From positions 3,224,001 through 3,288,000 of the forward strand of contig OZ251223.1 of the NCBI GenBank assembly GCA_965240325.2: DNA of 64,000 nt, in the 5' to 3' direction. Shown here one piece after another: positions 23,443 to 34,140 of this stretch. The position numbers were made by a program, and so were the translations under genes. Source of the DNA: Rebecca billardiae RCC1528. Lineage: Eukaryota > Haptophyta. The notes under the pieces were generated by a model. That model was not told the DNA's origin. It worked only from the letters and a program-made list of their open reading frames with translations, and ran no database searches. Every line of letters starts with the position of its first letter. The first letter of the stretch is position 1.

Positions 23443-24441
23443 TAGGCTGCGTATACGGCTGCCTGCATCAGCCTGCTGATACTGTAAGCCTGAGAGGCTG
23501 ATGACTCCTGATGCCGCTCACCCGCTGGCGCTGCTTCACCATCGCCGTGCGCGCGAATCATCGTGACGATCGTCGCGATATCGTCGCGTCACGACGTCAG
23601 TGCGGCGATGCCCTCCGGGTGACGACACTCAGTGCCCTCCCGCCAGTCCCCGGGAGTGCGGACCGCCCGCGACTCACAGTGCTGAGTAGTAGTCACAGCG
23701 ACAGCGTCGTCGTGGACGTGGCGCGGTAGCGTTATTCGCCCGCTGTCGTCAGATATAATTTTACGACGCGACTGGTGATGACGACTGATGATGATGCTAC
23801 TCCTCGACCGGCGTATAGTCGTCGTTATTATCGCTCGGATGCTCGTTATTGAGTATTGGCCACCATGGGCTCAGTCGGCGCTACCACTCTCGGGTCAACA
23901 GCTCGAAAGACGCACAGCATGAAGAGAGCCAAGTGATAGTAGAGAGGCTCACGGTGATGAGACTTGATGATGAGTGAGGCTGGGCGCGGCGCAGATCGAG
24001 CAGAGGGCGCCTGGACCTAGACAAGGGCCAGGTGCAGCGGCGTCCATCGGGCTGAATGCCGCGCACCTCGAGCCGCTGACTCAGATCGATGACAAGCAGC
24101 ACAGAGTAAGCACTGCTCATCATCAGCAAGCAGCCGAGCGTCGTACAGTAGTACTATATATATAGTCAGCATCTACTACTAGCTAATAATAGTCATCATG
24201 CTGCATGCATGAGCATCAAGTCACTGCTAAGCCGACCATGCAGCATCAGCAAGTGGCTGGTGCTGCTGATGGCGAATACAGCAGCAATACTGCTGTATTT
24301 ATAAGCTACGACTGCTCGTCGCAGCCGCTATACGACGACAACGACTGCTCGTCGCGGCGTCGTCAGTAAACCATACATACATCACCATCGATCAATACGG
24401 TCATCGTCATCAGGCGGCGGACTACTACTGTACTGCGCTAA
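23443..24441. other. Convergent intergenic region
   Basis: This lies between the 3' ends of the exporter (+) and the legumain-like gene (-). It has many short catcat/gatgat-type runs and no open frame resembling a known protein. I see nothing else. Confidence 0.55.
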
Positions 24442-25836
24442 TCATGTGCACGCTCGCGCAATAGCATCGACGACGAGGAGCACACGGCCCCGCGCGTGCT
24501 CGCAGAGCCGGTAGAGCGTGGCTGAATGGCGAAGACGTTCCTCGCTCCACCCGCCACACGTGTCAGAGAAGCGGTGCGCTGCCATCTCGTGGCACTCACC
24601 GATGGCGCCATCGAGGCGGACCGCACTCGCAGGTGCTGCTGCCACTGCGCCATGGGGGGCGACGACCAGCTCACGCGCCTCTGCCTCGGGCAGGCCGTAA
24701 GCACGCGCGATGGACAGCGCGAGCTCATCCGCCTGCTGTGCCGCGCGTACGCGCGCAACGAGCGCCTCGCCATCGCGTGCGTCGCGGGTGCGCGCGAACC
24801 GCTCAGCCAACATGCGCAGAGGGAGGACGCGGCTGTCGATGGCCGACGCGTGCGCCAGGGCGTCCGTCGGCGGAAGGGTGAGCACAGAGGCCGCTGGCGC
24901 GGCATCGGGAGTGGCGCTTGCGCCCTCGAAATCCCCGACCATCCGCTTGTACGACATCGCGGTGTCGCCAAACTGCTGCACATGCGACAGGTTGGTCTCA
25001 GCCCTGGTGCGCACAACCTGCGCGTGCAGAGTCTCGCGCATGGCGCCACGCCGCTCGGCGTAGCGCATCCACGAGACGGAGAACAGATCGCCGAGGCACG
25101 TGCCGACGTGAACGCCGGCGACCACGTCGTACGGCGGGCAGTACGTGCCCCACGACGACTCGCTTGCGTTCGCAGCCGTGACCGCGTACACAGGCAGGCC
25201 CTTGGGCAGCAGCCCCTCGAACATCGACCCACTCTCGCACGTCTCGAGGTAGAACACGAGCTCGGCGAAGAGGCCGCGTGCGTGCGCGTGGACGAGGGCT
25301 GTGGTTAGCTTGCGCGCATGGAGCACACGCATGTCAGGAAATGCGATGAGTCCGACCGCGCCGTGGTCCACGAAGTAGACGAAGACGTTGTCATCCGCTG
25401 TGCTGTTCAGCACGCGCCGGCCGCCAGCAGCGGCCGCATCCCCCGTAAGCACCGCGAGGAAGTTTTGGGGGTTGACCTCGGCTCCAGTGTAGTCTTTGTG
25501 GCAATCAGTGTAGACATCCTCGCCCGCCGGATGGTTGAAGAGCTGGCCGGGAAATGGGTTCTCGCGTGCGTGCGCGACGTCGTCGGCGAGCATCGTGATC
25601 ACGCGCTCGCGCGGGAGGCCGTGCTCACGCAGCAAGCGACATGCGTGACACACGTCGGCCTGGTGGCGGTAATTGATGAAGTCCTTCGAGCCGGCGATCA
25701 CCACAGCCCAGTGCTCCTTCGCCGCCTGTGCTTGCCCAAGAAAACCAAGGGCCACAAGGGCCACCGCCGATACCGACCGAAGCCCAGCTGTACTGCAGCG
25801 CGATGCGGCCGCCGCGCGCGCGATCGCGGCCGCCAT
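24442..25836 (-). CDS. Legumain-like asparaginyl endopeptidase (C13)
   Basis: 464 aa, single exon. A hydrophobic segment near 22-38 after a basic start fits a signal peptide. The catalytic domain opens KEHWAVVIAGSKDFINYRHQADVCH, as in plant vacuolar processing enzymes and animal legumain. KDYTG follows, then the catalytic His (H158, in FVDHGAVG) and catalytic Cys (C200, in LETCESGSMFEG). Both positions lie close to those of human legumain. The usual S-D-H-G-G is V-D-H-G-A here, a mild change beside the His. A C-terminal pro-domain-like region of about 150 residues follows, with conserved-looking Cys. Role by family: cleavage after Asn in acidic vacuoles or lysosomes, processing stored proteins. 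I took the ATG at 25836; the frame is open further upstream but has no other ATG. It is transcribed away from the nucleoside-hydrolase fusion. Confidence 0.9.
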   Translation of the reverse strand: MAAAIARAAAASRCSTAGLRSVSAVALVALGFLGQAQAAKEHWAVVIAGSKDFINYRHQADVCHACRLLREHGLPRERVITMLADDVAHARENPFPGQLFNHPAGEDVYTDCHKDYTGAEVNPQNFLAVLTGDAAAAGGRRVLNSTADDNVFVYFVDHGAVGLIAFPDMRVLHARKLTTALVHAHARGLFAELVFYLETCESGSMFEGLLPKGLPVYAVTAANASESSWGTYCPPYDVVAGVHVGTCLGDLFSVSWMRYAERRGAMRETLHAQVVRTRAETNLSHVQQFGDTAMSYKRMVGDFEGASATPDAAPAASVLTLPPTDALAHASAIDSRVLPLRMLAERFARTRDARDGEALVARVRAAQQADELALSIARAYGLPEAEARELVVAPHGAVAAAPASAVRLDGAIGECHEMAAHRFSDTCGGWSEERLRHSATLYRLCEHARGRVLLVVDAIARACT

Positions 25837-26820
25837 CGCGACTGATCCCCCCGAGTAGTTGTGTTTGTAGTAGTATGGAGCGTTCGTTGGAACTTGACGC
25901 CGGTTTGGCGCCCGCGCGGCGAGGGCGACGACGGGCGTACACGGGGCCCGCGGCGGCGGGAAGCGCGCGGGCGCGGCCGAGAACGGCACGGTCCGGACGC
26001 CTCTCGCCAGCCGCGGACGCGCACCGCGCCTCCTCCTCGCACGCTGCTAACTTGATCCGGGTTAAACGGTGGTTATGCTGCCGACCAGCTCAAGTTCCAC
26101 GGCTGGTCAAGGTTCGGCTTGCGACCTCGCCGCTGGTGCTAGCAAGAAGGTACACGAGCTGGTCGAACTCCCACGCACCCGCTCTGCGCTCGTCGACGCC
26201 CTCTGAAGGTGACTTGGGGTGCATGCGGGGCAGTGGAATGCAGTGGTTCGGCGTTGCCTCTCAGTCGTCCAGCGCGCAGGCCATGTGGCGCGGGTGTGGT
26301 GCGCGCATGGCCCGGTAATTCGGTCGCGGCATGTCTGTCTGGGCTGCCCAAGGCCTGCCGCACCGCGAAGCGAGCGCTCAGGAGCGTGTGCCGACCGTGC
26401 CAGCCCCGCCGAGATGGGGCACTTCGCTGGGAAATGCGGTGTCAAGTTCCAAGCCCCGCCAAGTTCCAACGAGCGCTCCATAGCACTTTAGTATGGGGGT
26501 ACCTACGACCGGGAGCAGTACTTACCGCCGCAAGTACGACGACGGCGTCCCACTCAAGTTGTGATAGAATCAGCATTGTCAGGAATACGTCGAATTAGCG
26601 CGAACTTGAAAAGAATACCTAACGTTGATTACCGATCGTTAGACCAGTACCCCCATACCCGGAAAGCGGGTTCGATCGACGCCAGAGCTGCAGCTGGCGA
26701 GCGGCCTGGCGCGGAAGGCAATTGGCATTGGCAAAGCCGGCCGTCTTCCGGCTGGACCTGAACAAGTGGGACGTCCCTGCTGGAGCTGGGAAGCGGCCGA
26801 GCAGGCCGCCGCGGCGCGCT
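25837..26820. other. Divergent intergenic region with a terminal inverted repeat
   Basis: 984 bp between the legumain-like gene (-) and the nucleoside-hydrolase fusion (+). A 23-bp inverted repeat (25874-25896 and 26460-26482, one mismatch) brackets 609 bp of it. The frames inside are short and unrecognised. Promoters for both genes must lie here. Confidence 0.5.
25874..26482. repeat. Candidate non-autonomous element with 23-bp inverted ends
   Basis: The left end tatggagcgttcgttggaac matches the right end in inverted orientation with one substitution over 23 bp. A second weaker match (ggaacttgac.ccg) lies just inside. I find no convincing target-site duplication, so it may be a chance or decayed fold-back. 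Confidence 0.35.
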
Positions 26821-29800
26821 ATGCCGTGGCACGTGGGTGGCATGCTCACCGCCCGCGTGAACCTCCTCGTCGTCACCGACCCAGGGCCCGATCCCGATGA
26901 CGTCAAGGCAGCCCTTGTGGCGGCGATGCTGCACAACGCCCGTAAGAGCGGCGTCCGGCTGCGAGGTCTCGTGGCGAATGGGGGCCATCAGCCGCGCGAG
27001 CGAGCGCGGCTTGCGCGAGCCCTCCTCGACCATGTCGGTGCGGGAGACGTGCCCGTCGGGTTCGGTTCGATGGGCAAGCCGCACACCGCCCAGCCGCACG
27101 AGTTCTCGCTGGCGGGGTACGATGCGGTGGATGACAGCCGCCTCCTGAGCGGCGCCGAGCTCATCAGGCGCGCGCTGCGCACGGCACCAAGGCAAAGCCT
27201 CACTGTTGTGCTCATCTCGGGGATGACGGACTTCGCCGACGCGATCCGCGAGGCGCCTGATCTTGTGGTGCGCAAGGTCGCGCACGTGTGCATCCAGGGT
27301 GGCCTCGAGCTGGCTGACTCGAGCCCGCTGGGCCGACGGCTGAGCGGCGTGGGCGCTGCGTACGCGCTCGACACGAGCGTGAACAACCAGTTCGACCCAG
27401 AGTCCGCTGCGCAGGTGTACAGCTTTTGCTTCGAGCGCGGCGTGCGCATGTCCGTCGTCTCGCGCAACGCTGTGCCGCTGCTGCCCATGCAGCTCGCCAA
27501 GTCTTTCGCGATGCGCAGCCGCTGCCCGGTGATGGCGTACCTGAATGCGGCGCAGTCCAAGGGGCTCGAGGGGCTGTGGCGCAAGCTGTGCGCGGGCATA
27601 CTGCCGCCACGCTGTACCAAGCAGTGGTACTTCGAGACGTTCTGCGGCGTCGGCCCCGCGGACTTTGCCACGCGCGGGTACGAGCGGCTGGACGCGGACA
27701 CGGACATTGCACAGCACCTGAACGGCTTCGTCAAACCGTGTGCGCTGCGACGGCCACGCGGCGGGGCGCGGTGTGGCGCTGCGCGCCGGCCCACGGCGCT
27801 GACGGCCTCGCTGCTGCGCGCCCTCGCCCCGCGGCGCGTGCCTCCACGCGCGCCTTGCTCCCGACCGCGCGCGCGGCAGGTACGACGTGGTGGCGCTCAT
27901 GATGGCGCTGCCGCAGGCGGCGCGCGTCGTGCCCCGCGGCGCACACGTCGTCGTGCAGGCGGACGCAGAGGGCGGGCACCGGCTGGTCACGCACCGGCTG
28001 CTACTCGAGAAGCAGCACGCTATTCCCATCCAGCCGGTGCTGCAGCTCCTGCGCGCGACGTACCACGACGTCGTTCTCGCCACGGCCTCCCGCGCCACAG
28101 GCGCCCACCTCGGTCGCAGGGCGGCGCGCGCTCTCGGGCTCAGGCGCTGGTCCAACCTCGAGCTGGAGGAGGCCGTGTCCGAGCCGACGACGGGCGGCAG
28201 CCAGGCGGAGACCGCCTCTGCGGGCCGCTTCCCCTGGCTCGGCGGTCTGCGGGGGTCCTCTGAGTACAGCCCGTCCGCGGAGGCGGGCGTGGACGTGCCC
28301 GGCCGCTCGTTCTCGTCCGCCGTGCAGCGCGGCGCGGACGGGCTGTTGTCGGCGCACGCGCTGTCACAGCTGTGCCAGGACGCGTTCGAGGACGCGCGGA
28401 GTGCGCTGTCGAGCCCGCTCCTCATCATGGGCTTGCTCGCGACCCTTGCGTTCCTGCTGAGCTTCGCCGCGCAGATCTTTGTTATGAGTTTCCGCGCGTT
28501 TGTCCGGCCGCCGCCCGCGTTGGCGCCGGTGATGCGCACGCTGAACGGCGTGCTCACGCGGGCGGCAGCGGTGGGCTTCACCCTCGCGTTCGTCTGCGGC
28601 GGCGTCGCTCTGCAGCCGTCGCGCAGCCACCGCAGCGGCGTGCTCGCGCTCACCTCCGCCATGCTGGTCTTCTCGGGCTACTTCACGTACTTCATGACCA
28701 ACTACGCGATCGGCTTTTGGGGCTTCCGCGAGGCTGTGGGAGGCGGCTTTGACATTTGCCCGGCCGCGCGGGTCGACAGGGGCCTCACCGCACTGGTCGG
28801 GGCGACCCAGTTGCTCCTTGCTTGCGTGTCGGCGGCGCCGCTGCTGCTGCTGAGCGTCGAGCTGCTCGCGCAGCCGCCGCGGTCGCGCGAGCTGCTCCGC
28901 CTGACGTGGACCTGCTTTGGCGCGCGCTCGCTCGTCGCCGGGCTGATCAACGCACTCGTGCTGATCCGTTGTGCCTCCTACTCCGACTTTGAGGGCAGCG
29001 CGGCCTTCCCCATGGGCTGGGTGCTCTGCGCTGTCCAGTGGGGCGCGGCCGTGCTCATGCTGTGGCCGGGCACGCTCTCGACGCGCGAGCGCTTGCAGCT
29101 GAGGCTCGCGACGATGCGCGCAAGCGCCTCCGACATCGCCCCACTCGCCGCGCTGCTTGGGCTCTCCGCTGACGGCGTGCTCGCGCCGCGCCGTGCGGTG
29201 CGCATCGCCCTTGGTCTCTTCGACGCGCCCGAGCTCGGGCCTGACGCGCGCTGCGTGCTCGAGTCCAGGGCGGCGCGTGCGATGGTGGTGGTGGCGACGG
29301 CGGGCGAGGGCAGCGCTCGTGGCGCGGAGGCTGATCTCGAGCTCGCCGTGATCGATCCGATCGAGCCCGCCCCCCACGCCAGCCCAGCTGCGGCGATCGC
29401 ACCTGAGCTCTCGTGGCCGGCCCCTGAGGGCAGCTTCATGCGCGGCGCGGGGCTGCACAGCGAGGTGCGTGCCGAGGCGAGGGTGGGCAAGGCGGCTGCC
29501 TCCCCCGCAGGCGTGCTCAACGCCGAGAGCAAGGAGAGTGGCCGCGCCGCTGCCGACGACCGGCTGCTCCCGACCGCCGACGCGTATGTCGTGCACGCTG
29601 CCGCGGACGACTTTGCTGCTCGCGCGCGCGCGCTCAACCGCTGGGCGGCCGCGTTCGCGAGCGAGCACGGGCGGTCGCCGCGTGTCTGGGTGCAGTGGGA
29701 GCACGCAGACCCGGGCCTCACCCCGGAGGAGAGGCTCGCTCACCTGCCCACGTACCTGGGGCGCTCCCGCCGGCTGCTCCTGCTCGCGGGGCCGCGGCTC

Positions 29801-30145
29801 GCGCTCGAGCTCGAGTGCGCTGTGGCCATGTACGTGTGGCGCGCGACGGGCGGCACGCTCGACGCGGTGGACGTGGTGCCAACGGCCAGCTCGCAGCAGG
29901 AGCACACCGCGGCCGTCGCGTCATTCGACACGTTTGCGGTACTCTTCTCGGCCATGCCGCCGCCCGGTGGCGCGCGGGACCGACTCGTGCGCTGCGTGCA
30001 GCTCGCCACGCCACATCGCTTCAACGAGGTCGTTCGCGCGTACCTGCCCGTGGTCCGAGATGCGTGGGCGGAGCGCGGACTGCACGAAGACGAGGGCGTG
30101 GGTGACGACGTGACGCTGACGGAACGGACTGATCATGATTCATGA
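26821..30145 (+). CDS. Nucleoside-hydrolase-like / membrane / TIR-like fusion protein
   Basis: Exons 26821-27737 and 27880-30145 give 1,060 aa; the phases agree and restore FVKP-YDVVALMMALP. The N-terminal ~330 residues resemble inosine-uridine nucleoside hydrolases. LLVVTDPGPDPDD corresponds to the DTDPG calcium/ribose motif and NNQFDPESAAQVY to the family's second substrate loop. The late active-site His-Asp appears as Tyr-Asp, so activity is uncertain. Residues about 485-710 hold some six hydrophobic segments. The C-terminus (about 870-1010) resembles the TIR-like domain common in algal proteins: DAYVVHAAADD, then VWVQWEHAD, then LPTYLGRSRRLLLLAGP. The acidic and cysteine positions usual in that family are altered. 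Inference: a membrane protein joining a nucleoside-handling domain to a TIR-like module. Start: first ATG; translation upstream would need a TTG. Nucleoside hydrolase is fairly sure, TIR-like moderate. Confidence 0.7.
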
Positions 30146-30294
30146 CCGCACGCCTGAGACGTGGCTCGTGACGGCACTCCTCACTGGCCTGAGACGCGGC
30201 TCGGAGAGTCGGACAGTAGACGGTCAGACTCAGTAGACGAGTCGTCAGTAGACTCAGTAGTTAACTACAAACTAGTAGACGATCGGCTCGGAGT

Positions 30295-30356
<62 letters not shown>

Positions 30357-31131
30357 ACTCTCAGTCTCTGGCAACTACTCTCACTCTCTCTCGTCAGTCT
30401 CTCTCTCTCACTGTCAGTCCGTAGATGATTCACGCGTCTGCATCACTTATTCACCGGCTCGGACTGCTCGTCTGCAAACTAAGCTAAGCTATGATGATCC
30501 GATGCAGATCGCCCCCCCCCCCCCCAGAAGGCTGACCACTGAGCGTTCCGAGCGAAAGCCCGGGGCGGGGCGGCGCACCAAAAGGACAGTTCGACAGGAT
30601 TTTATAATGAGGTCGAGGACTTGCTTGGTATAGGTGGATTTAGGTGTGAAAAGCTGCGCGCATGTGAGTACGTACTGCGTATAGTTATCCCTCCGCGTGA
30701 ATAGATTTTTGCAGCTTCGGTCCTTCGCGTTTGTCCACAGCTGGCGCAACGCCATCACTAGTTATTAGTATCACTACCGATCAGCTGCCTGACTGACCGC
30801 TGCTGGGCCTGCAGGGAGTGCCGTAAGCTAGTGGACGTGTGCGTGGTACGCCGTACGACGCGCAATGGTGAATGGGCCATGGGGCTCATCACTATCAGCC
30901 TGCGGCGCAGCAGTCTCGGCCGGGTTATTAGCTTAGCTATGCTACGCGGCTAGTATAAAGTTACCCAGTTATTTGCGTCGTGAGAATTCAGATCAGAATT
31001 CTCAATTATATTCATCCGACAGTAAATCACATTCCGACAGCTGCTGCGATTTACAGCATTTCTTTTATCCTCCCTTTTTTCGCGGCTACTGCCGACTGCC
31101 GCGCGCCCACGTCACCACGTGGTACGCTCGG
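30146..31131. other. Intergenic with microsatellite and poly-C tract
   Basis: It holds a 59-bp CT repeat (30297-30355), scattered shorter CT/GT runs to about 30415 and a run of 14 C at 30512-30525. No gene recognised. The last part is the presumed promoter of the dioxygenase-like gene. Confidence 0.6.
30297..30355. repeat. (CT)n microsatellite
   Basis: An uninterrupted run of about 29 CT units, followed by imperfect CT-rich sequence. It is likely length-polymorphic. Confidence 0.95.
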
Positions 31132-32343
31132 ATGGCCGGCCACAAGCGCGGCGCGCGCGATGCGGTGGAGGCGAGCGGCCGGAGGAACGACTCAGACGAT
31201 TCAGAAGAGGAGATCGAGATCGAGCTGGATGGCTCACTCATCGAGCTCGACTGCGGCTTCCTTGCCCGTGCGTGGGACGGCATGATTGACGATGCACGCA
31301 TGCGCACCCTGGAGGAGGAGGCGCGGATGCTGCCATCGGACACCACCTTCTGGACAACGCCGGATCGTGAGCCGAGCTCTGCGCTAGAGGCGTACGCGCT
31401 CGACGTGTGGCGTTTTCACATGGGCGCAGGCGCCTGCCCGCAGCTGTGCGACCCGCAACGAAGCGGGGTGGAGTTTTGGGTGCAGCGCAGGTCGAGCAGA
31501 CAGGCCCGTGCCGCGCGCGCCATCAATTGGCACTTTGACAAGGACGAGCGGCTGCGCGAGGATCACGGCGTGTTCGTCCACCCCTATCTGTCGACGGTCA
31601 CCTACACGTCGGACCTGAACGGCGCGCCCACGGTCGTCCTGCCTGTGCGGATTTCGTTCGACGGCCAGCAGCCCACGCCAGCACCATCTGGAGTGCCGAC
31701 CACGGGGCGCGGCGTTGTCAGCTTTCCGAAGCGCGGACGCCACCTTGCGTTCAATGGGCGGCTGCTGCATGGCTGCCCAGTCGAGCTTGCGCACGAGCCC
31801 CGCGGCGCATACGAGCGCATGACCATCCTCGTGAACGTGTGGGTGAATCACCGGCCTCGAGATGTGGAGGTGGCGCAGCCGCGGGACCAAGGGCACGGCG
31901 GCGGCAGTCGCGGCCCGGTTGGAGCCAAGCGCGCGCGCGCGCACGCCGCAGAGGCGAACCACGTTGAGCAGTGGCGTGCGCTCACCCTCGAGGGTGCCGC
32001 GCGAGTGCCAATGCACAGCCTCGCTGCGACGAGCAGGGCTGACAGCCGGGCTTTCGCCTGCCCTGTCGGCGATGTTGCCGAGGCGACCGTCGCACTGCCG
32101 GCAAGATCGCTCAAGCGGGTCGTGCGCTCAGCTGTGCGGGCTGTCACTGGCACTTCTCGGGCGAGCCCAGGCAGACATGCCGCGCGCCAGCCGCAGGCGA
32201 AAGACACGCCCGAGCTGAGCTCGCTGGCCGCGGAGATTGAGTGCGAGGTGTGTATGTTGGAGAGCCCCCCATGCGCAAATGATGACGACGACGACGATGG
32301 CGACACCGTCGACGATGGGGATCCGCGGTCATCTGATCTCTGA
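31132..32343 (+). CDS. 2-oxoglutarate/Fe(II) dioxygenase-like protein
   Basis: 403 aa, single exon from the ATG at 31132. After an acidic N-terminus, residues 128-240 carry a cupin-like core. The HxD iron motif is H134/D136 in INWHFDKDE, then STVTYTSDLNGAPTVVL, GRGVVSFPKRGRHLAFNGR, the distal His H213 in LLHG, and Arg 224 or 229 as a candidate for binding 2-oxoglutarate. This order is that of prolyl-4-hydroxylase-like oxygenases. The substrate is not predictable; relatives hydroxylate proteins or small molecules. The C-terminal ~150 residues are basic, then end in a strongly acidic Asp run and look disordered. There is no signal peptide, so cytosolic or nuclear is likely. Confidence 0.7.
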   Translation: MAGHKRGARDAVEASGRRNDSDDSEEEIEIELDGSLIELDCGFLARAWDGMIDDARMRTLEEEARMLPSDTTFWTTPDREPSSALEAYALDVWRFHMGAGACPQLCDPQRSGVEFWVQRRSSRQARAARAINWHFDKDERLREDHGVFVHPYLSTVTYTSDLNGAPTVVLPVRISFDGQQPTPAPSGVPTTGRGVVSFPKRGRHLAFNGRLLHGCPVELAHEPRGAYERMTILVNVWVNHRPRDVEVAQPRDQGHGGGSRGPVGAKRARAHAAEANHVEQWRALTLEGAARVPMHSLAATSRADSRAFACPVGDVAEATVALPARSLKRVVRSAVRAVTGTSRASPGRHAARQPQAKDTPELSSLAAEIECEVCMLESPPCANDDDDDDGDTVDDGDPRSSDL

Positions 32344-32774
32344 TGATGTCTGATGATTATGATTCCACCGTAGTAGCTCAACAATGACGTACTGTAGCCA
32401 TCTGCAAGACGAGCCTGGCCATCCCGCGGGCATCCGTGACCACTGTGTCCACTGTCGTTATCGGACAATCTACTAGCAGCGTTCATTTATTACAATAAGT
32501 TCTTGACGACGACGGTCCGTTGGCCGGACCCTCCGTCGGGACTCCGTGATAACGAGTACTCCGAGTATAACTACCGCCTGTGTCTTTAAATCATAGAATT
32601 AGTACGGTACGAGCAGGCGTGCAGCATAAATTAAATACTGTTGAGAGTGTTGAGTAGTGCTGTCAGACGGTCCTCCGGCGGCAACAAACCCTGCCGCCGG
32701 CTTTGATCGAGGCCGACACGCCACACTATGGGGCCCACATCACCTGAGGGCCAGGCCTTATTTCAAAAAACGTT

Positions 32775-32860
32775 ATTTCAAAAAACGAAAATAACATGAA
32801 AGTGGTTCAAAATAGCCAAAATAGGACCATTTCCGTGTTAATTTCGTTTATTTTTGAAAT
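32775..32860. repeat. AT-rich fold-back (MITE-like)
   Basis: The arm starting at 32775 (atttcaaaaaacgaaaataa) is the imperfect inverse of the arm ending at 32860. The pairing continues inward (catgaaagtggt against accatttccgtg), making arms of about 37 bp around a very short loop. The sequence is strikingly AT-rich against its surroundings, and ttatttcaaaaaacg is also duplicated directly just to the left. Confidence 0.6.
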
Positions 32861-32935
32861 CCGATTCGCATGCCGAGCTGGCTAAGCACAGTTTATGAGT
32901 ACGGCTCGGGAGTAGCTAGGGTCCCAGTAGAAGTT

Positions 32936-33536
32936 CTATAAAAGATTTCGAGTTTTGGCATGCCGCGTATAGCCTACTATAGGGCACCGGGGACGCTGCG
33001 CACGCGCGGTGACTTCCGTAGGGCCCCAAGCAGACTGTTCAAGCCACATACACAGGCCAAGTCCATATCGCTGACCTCGGTGTAGACCGTAGCGTACGCA
33101 CAGGGCGTTCCCTGCCGCCATGGGGCCATGCGCACCTCGCCCGAATGCTGCCCGTCGCGGCTTCTCTGGCCCCACGGGCTGCCCATGGAGTGCCGCCGAC
33201 ATCCGCGAGTAGGTGCACACCTCCAAAACGGCCTCGGCGCACGGTTCAAACGACTGGACGCACGTGCGCACGTCCGCCCCCGTACGCCCTGACCATCTGG
33301 GCGGCCAGTGGCGCACATACCATGCAGCGCATCCACCGCGTCTGCAGCTCGCCAGCCGACCCGCACGTGTGCACGCTGGTCCACGGCTGGAGCGTGAGGA
33401 GAGACGCGACGAGCTCATCAGAGGGCGGGGCAGGAGGCCGGCGCGCGTGCTTCGACCACCCGTCATGCGCTCCGGACCGTGCCGTACGCGGTCGGCGTGC
33501 ACGAGCCTCGACTCGGCGCGCGCACGCGGCAGCCAT
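32936..33536 (-). pseudogene. Possible decayed gene, frame-broken
   Basis: Two overlapping minus-strand frames each look more protein-like than their neighbours. One (33536-33246) contains DELVASLLTLQPWTSVHTC and the other (33502-32936) contains EVCTYSRMSAALHGQP. Joining them needs a one-base shift near 33245. I do not recognise a family. It may be a relic, or chance coding potential in GC-rich DNA. Confidence 0.2.
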
Positions 33537-33543
33537 GGCTGTT

Positions 33544-33684
33544 ACAGTTTACTAAGAATAAGAGACGCACACAGCTCAGGCAGGCGAGATTGACGCCCGC
33601 CAACTGTCACCGCCCATGAAGCCGTCGCCGATGGTAGCGCCGCCGGAAAAATTCGTTCAGCCGTCCGCCTGCGAGGCCTGGATG
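33544..33684 (+). repeat. Long-range inverted repeat, arm 1
   Basis: 141 bp beginning acagtttactaag and ending in ctgcgaggcctggatg. It matches the reverse complement of 39740-39888 almost throughout, with a few substitutions and small indels of 1-3 bases. It is a dispersed element present twice in this window in opposite orientation. Confidence 0.8.
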
Positions 33685-34140
33685 CGGGCTGCGGCCGCCA
33701 CGCGGCGCGCTAGCGCCCGTCGTCCTCTGTTGTCCACAAAACGTCGTCGTCCGAACTCGCCGACTGGGCGCCGATGCGACAGCGCGCCGACAGGATGAGG
33801 ATGTAGTAGGGAATGTAGAGCCCCACTGTCGGTTGGGGAAGGTGTGTATCAAGCGGCATGACTGGTACGTCGCGTCCCGCCGGTCCGGGCGATTTCCTGC
33901 CGTGCCACCTTAAATCATAGAATAATGAGTTACTGTAGGTGAGTAGCCCGTACGTACTAGCCGATCCACCTGCAGAGCCGACGTAGCCGACACGCTCACA
34001 GCCTCACAGTGCGTGAGCGACGAGATTCCCGGCGGAAGCCGCGCGATCCGTCTCCTTCGCCGCGGCGGGCGCGGCCATCGAGCGCGTCGCCTAGTCTGAG
34101 GGTGCGGCGCGGCGGTCGTCGTCGATCAGCTCTCGTCCGC

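Larger units (their letters stand above)
32344..34140. other. Repeat-rich intergenic region
   Basis: 1.8 kb between two plus-strand genes. It contains a fragment of the taaatcatagaat repeat (32577-32601), a small AT-rich fold-back (32775-32860), a possible broken minus-strand gene (about 32936-33536), one arm of a long-range inverted repeat (33544-33684) and another repeat fragment at 33911-33930. Confidence 0.55.

Noticed and set aside
30297-30420. Possible CRISPR-like or tandem coding repeat
   Set aside because: It is a simple CT microsatellite without spacers.
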